Shown in pieces: positions 6,493 to 8,641 of a DNA stretch of 8,641 bases (position 1 is its first letter; each line of letters begins with the position of its first letter). Location: the NCBI GenBank assembly GCA_003511845.1, contig DOIV01000076.1, positions 1,423-10,063 on the forward strand, given 5' to 3'. The DNA is from Flavobacteriaceae bacterium. GTDB lineage: Bacteria; Bacteroidota; Bacteroidia; Flavobacteriales; Flavobacteriaceae. The notes beneath the pieces are model-generated. The model was not told where the DNA came from, made no database searches, and saw only the letters and a list, made by a program, of their open reading frames with translations. Both the position numbers and the translations under genes were made by a program.

Positions 6493-8468
6493 GAAAGTGT
6501 CAATTCTATTGTTGTATTTTTTTCTATTTTTTCTCCTGCCTTGATAGACTGCTTCATCACCTTACCTGTACCACTAAAAATTACTTTAATTCCTAAATTT
6601 TCTAATAAAGCAATGGCATCCACACCATTCATACTTTTTAAATCAGGTATCGTTTCAAACCCCTCTCTTACCAATTCATTATAGCTTTCAAAATTTTCAG
6701 TAATCAAATTAGGAGATTTTTGAAACTGGCTAATACTATCTAAAACTGGAGATTTGGTATATATTTTATGAGCAATCTTCTGAAATACTGGTGCAGCAAC
6801 GATGTTACCATAGTAACCTATATGTTTATTAGGTTTGTGAATAACCACGATGCAAGAATATTTTGGGTTATCAGCAGGAAAATACCCTGCAAAAGAAGAT
6901 ATATATTTTGTGTTTCCAGTCCAATATTCTGTTTGACAAGTACCAGTCTTACCTGCCAATTCATAATTTTTATTATAAATATTTGTAGCTGTTCCGTTTT
7001 TAACTACATTTTTCATCAAGCCTCTTACTTTATCGATAGTTTCTTGAGAACAGATTTTAGGGTTTATCACAACTTTATCAAAGGTTTCAACAACCTTATT
7101 TTGCATTCTTATTTCTTTAATGAATCGTGGCTTTACCATTTCACCGTTATTAGCCACGGCATTGTAAAAAGTTAAGGTTTGTAGTGGCGTCATTGACACT
7201 CCATAACCATGTGTCATCCATGCTAATGAAGTACCATACCAATTATTTTTATCATTCGGATTTGGTAATGTTGGTATTCCTTCTCCTTTTATTGGTAGGT
7301 TTAATTTATGACCCACCTCCATATTATTCAAAGCTTCAATAAATTTTTGAGGATTTTTACCATAATGTTTTTCGATGATTTTTACAACACCAACATTTGA
7401 TGATAATTCAAAAACTCGTCCTGCAGAAATTTTTCCATAACCACCCCTATGAGAATCTCTCACCGTTCTATTGTACACTTTATAAGTACCATCGCCAGTA
7501 TCAATAACCGTAGAAGTATCTATAACTTTATCTTCTAGTGCCACCATTATACTCATCAATTTAAACGTTGAACCAGGTTCATGAGACTCGCCAACTGCGT
7601 AATTCAATCGTTCATAATAATTACCCTCTTTATTTCTTCCTAAATTTGAAATGGCCTTTATTTCGCCTGTTTTTACTTCCATTACCACCACCGTACCATG
7701 TTCTGCTTCAAATTTTTCTAATTGAGCCAGTAAAGCATGATGTGCAAAATCTTGAATATCTAAATCTAAAGTCGTAATGATATCTTTACCATCAATAGGC
7801 TCAATTTCATTATTGTCGTTGAGCGGTTTCCACTGTCCTTTTGCAATACGTTGCTTGAGGCGTTTGCCGTTTTTACCTCGTAAAAATTTATAAAAATTAC
7901 CTTCAATGCCTACTTTACCTCTATAGTCATCATAACCCACAGCACGCTCAGCAACCTTACCAATAGGATGCTCTCTAACGGTACGCTGTTCAGCAATAAA
8001 GCCTCCTTTATAAATCCCTAAATTGAAAATTGGAAAAGCTTTGACTTTTAAATATTCATTATAACTTAAATTTCGTGTAATGAATAAATATCTGTTTTTA
8101 GACTTTCTGCCTTTTCGGATATAATTTTCGTAATGCCCAGCCGACTTACCCAACATTTTAGACAATGCCTGGCTCAAACCTTTAATGTTTTCTTCAAAAT
8201 TTTCGTCAGTAACAGTAACTGCATCCATTCTGATATCAAATTTTGACATTGAAGTCGCTAACAAGCTTCCGTCAGCAGTATAAACATTACCTCTATTGGC
8301 TTTTATTTCAAAATCTCTGACTGTTAATTTCTCTGCCTTCTGCTTATAATAATCTCCTTTTACAAATTGAATATCAATAATTTTATAGGTAATAGCAATC
8401 GCAAACAAAAACACACCTCCTGCAAGCAAATACAATCTATTCAATATGTTCTTTTTTTCTATTGCCAC
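6489..8468 (-). CDS. ftsI: FtsI-type penicillin-binding protein with PASTA domain
   Basis: Class B PBP (PBP3/FtsI type), the D,D-transpeptidase that crosslinks septal peptidoglycan and the likely partner of FtsW. It has 659 residues. A short cytoplasmic tail is followed by one membrane helix (about 13-32), then the dimerisation or pedestal domain starting with RGNVYTADGSLLA (59-71). The transpeptidase domain has all three catalytic motifs: STFK (300-303, nucleophile Ser300), SSN (356-358) and KTGT (507-510). A single PASTA domain forms the C-terminus (about 605-659). It is longer than E. coli FtsI (588), largely because of that domain. The start is GTG at 8466-8468: TAA occurs three codons upstream in frame (8475-8477) and the next Met is residue 74. 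It overlaps the ftsL-like gene by 10 bases and murE by 4. SpoVD-like PBPs share this architecture, but this gene neighbourhood indicates the division enzyme. Confidence 0.96.
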   Translation of the reverse strand: MAIEKKNILNRLYLLAGGVFLFAIAITYKIIDIQFVKGDYYKQKAEKLTVRDFEIKANRGNVYTADGSLLATSMSKFDIRMDAVTVTDENFEENIKGLSQALSKMLGKSAGHYENYIRKGRKSKNRYLFITRNLSYNEYLKVKAFPIFNLGIYKGGFIAEQRTVREHPIGKVAERAVGYDDYRGKVGIEGNFYKFLRGKNGKRLKQRIAKGQWKPLNDNNEIEPIDGKDIITTLDLDIQDFAHHALLAQLEKFEAEHGTVVVMEVKTGEIKAISNLGRNKEGNYYERLNYAVGESHEPGSTFKLMSIMVALEDKVIDTSTVIDTGDGTYKVYNRTVRDSHRGGYGKISAGRVFELSSNVGVVKIIEKHYGKNPQKFIEALNNMEVGHKLNLPIKGEGIPTLPNPNDKNNWYGTSLAWMTHGYGVSMTPLQTLTFYNAVANNGEMVKPRFIKEIRMQNKVVETFDKVVINPKICSQETIDKVRGLMKNVVKNGTATNIYNKNYELAGKTGTCQTEYWTGNTKYISSFAGYFPADNPKYSCIVVIHKPNKHIGYYGNIVAAPVFQKIAHKIYTKSPVLDSISQFQKSPNLITENFESYNELVREGFETIPDLKSMNGVDAIALLENLGIKVIFSGTGKVMKQSIKAGEKIEKNTTIELTLS

Positions 8469-8641
8469 TTTTTTTTAATTTTTACTACAATTTTTTTTGG
8501 TGGAGTTTCAGCTATAAACAAACCTTCTTCTCCTAATTTTCTAATAATGGCTGATTCCATTTTAACCTTCATTAAGTCTGACCTAGTTGACACAAAAGCT
8601 GACCTCAACTCTCTCATTTCTTTATTAAGCACTGCAATTTT
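8459..8641 (-). CDS. ftsL: FtsL-like cell division protein (5' end cut by window)
   Basis: The 60 C-terminal residues of a gene that enters from the right edge, too short and too truncated to show its start. Frame and end are set by TAG at 8459-8461, which overlaps the start of ftsI by 10 bases. The visible part is highly charged and probably helical (KEMRELRSAFVSTRSDLMK and following), then a basic tail with TPPKKIVVKIKKKWQ at the end. The family's single membrane helix would be upstream, outside the window. The position directly before ftsI and the motif ELRS..VSTRS.LM..K.ES...R resemble the FtsL-like proteins of Bacteroidota, small bitopic divisome proteins thought to form a coiled coil with FtsB/DivIC partners and to regulate FtsW-FtsI. 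The name rests on position and this partial sequence, so it is less certain than the enzymes. Confidence 0.8.
   Translation of the reverse strand, partial: KIAVLNKEMRELRSAFVSTRSDLMKVKMESAIIRKLGEEGLFIAETPPKKIVVKIKKKWQ
8468..8474 (-). other. A-AAA-AAG heptamer at the ftsL/ftsI overlap (possible slippery site)
   Basis: The coding strand reads ATT AAA AAA AAG TGG CAA TAG in the ftsL-like frame. It therefore contains A-AAA-AAG in the phase needed for -1 slippage, the same heptamer as in the E. coli dnaX frameshift signal. The -1 frame is the ftsI frame, entering exactly at its GTG. I see no strong downstream hairpin and no upstream Shine-Dalgarno stimulator. The heptamer may only reflect a lysine-rich tail in an AT-rich genome. 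Confidence 0.2.

Noticed and set aside
6532..6537. AGGAGA upstream of murE as its ribosome binding site
   Set aside because: It lies about 40 bases before the GTG, far outside normal spacing, and falls within the PASTA-domain codons of ftsI.
6768..7175. Plus-strand open frame of 135 codons inside ftsI
   Set aside because: It lies wholly antisense to the transpeptidase domain, which has intact catalytic motifs. Its product has low-complexity, Ile/Phe/Cys-rich composition with no recognisable domain, as expected from the reverse complement of AT-rich coding sequence.
8415..8421. Perfect AGGAGGT Shine-Dalgarno sequence on the coding strand inside ftsI
   Set aside because: It encodes part of the Ala-Gly-Gly-Val stretch in the membrane helix (residues 16-19) and has no start codon with a plausible gene after it. 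Bacteroidota also depend little on such sites.

Overview
The window is a compact run of seven minus-strand genes from the division and cell wall (dcw) cluster. The organism is very probably a member of the Bacteroidota, most likely a flavobacterium. The evidence is low GC content, protein sequences of Bacteroidota type (FtsW with a PANFST motif, a MraY with a long extracytoplasmic insertion, an FtsI-type PBP with a single C-terminal PASTA domain, an FtsL-like protein of the Bacteroidota kind), no convincing Shine-Dalgarno sites ahead of the genes, and no murF between murE and mraY. No genus is claimed.

Transcription runs from right to left. The order is ftsL-like (8459-8641, 5' end outside the window), ftsI/PBP (6489-8468), murE (5029-6492), mraY (3775-5013), murD (2312-3700), ftsW (1109-2311) and murG (1-1070, 3' end outside the window). 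The junctions are tight: a 10-base overlap (ftsL/ftsI), a 4-base GTGA overlap (ftsI/murE), 15 bases (murE/mraY), 74 bases (mraY/murD, holding a short perfect inverted repeat), 0 bases (murD/ftsW) and 38 bases (ftsW/murG). This suggests one transcription unit with translational coupling. No stretch longer than 300 bases lacks a gene. No RNA gene, mobile element, CRISPR array or convincing promoter or terminator was seen.

Together the genes cover most of the lipid II pathway and the septal synthase. MurD and MurE add D-Glu and (from its DNPR motif) meso-diaminopimelate to UDP-MurNAc-peptide. MraY moves the product to undecaprenyl phosphate, and MurG adds GlcNAc to give lipid II. FtsW polymerises glycan and FtsI crosslinks it at the septum, with the FtsL-like protein as a probable divisome partner. 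MurF and MurC are needed too but are not visible.

This is essentially an ordinary, intact housekeeping cluster, and I see no undescribed system. The points most worth a second look are the run of non-ATG starts (GTG for ftsI, murE and murD; TTG for murG), an A-AAA-AAG slippery heptamer at the ftsL/ftsI overlap whose -1 shift would enter the ftsI frame, the uncertain N-terminus of MurD, and the inverted repeat ahead of murD.
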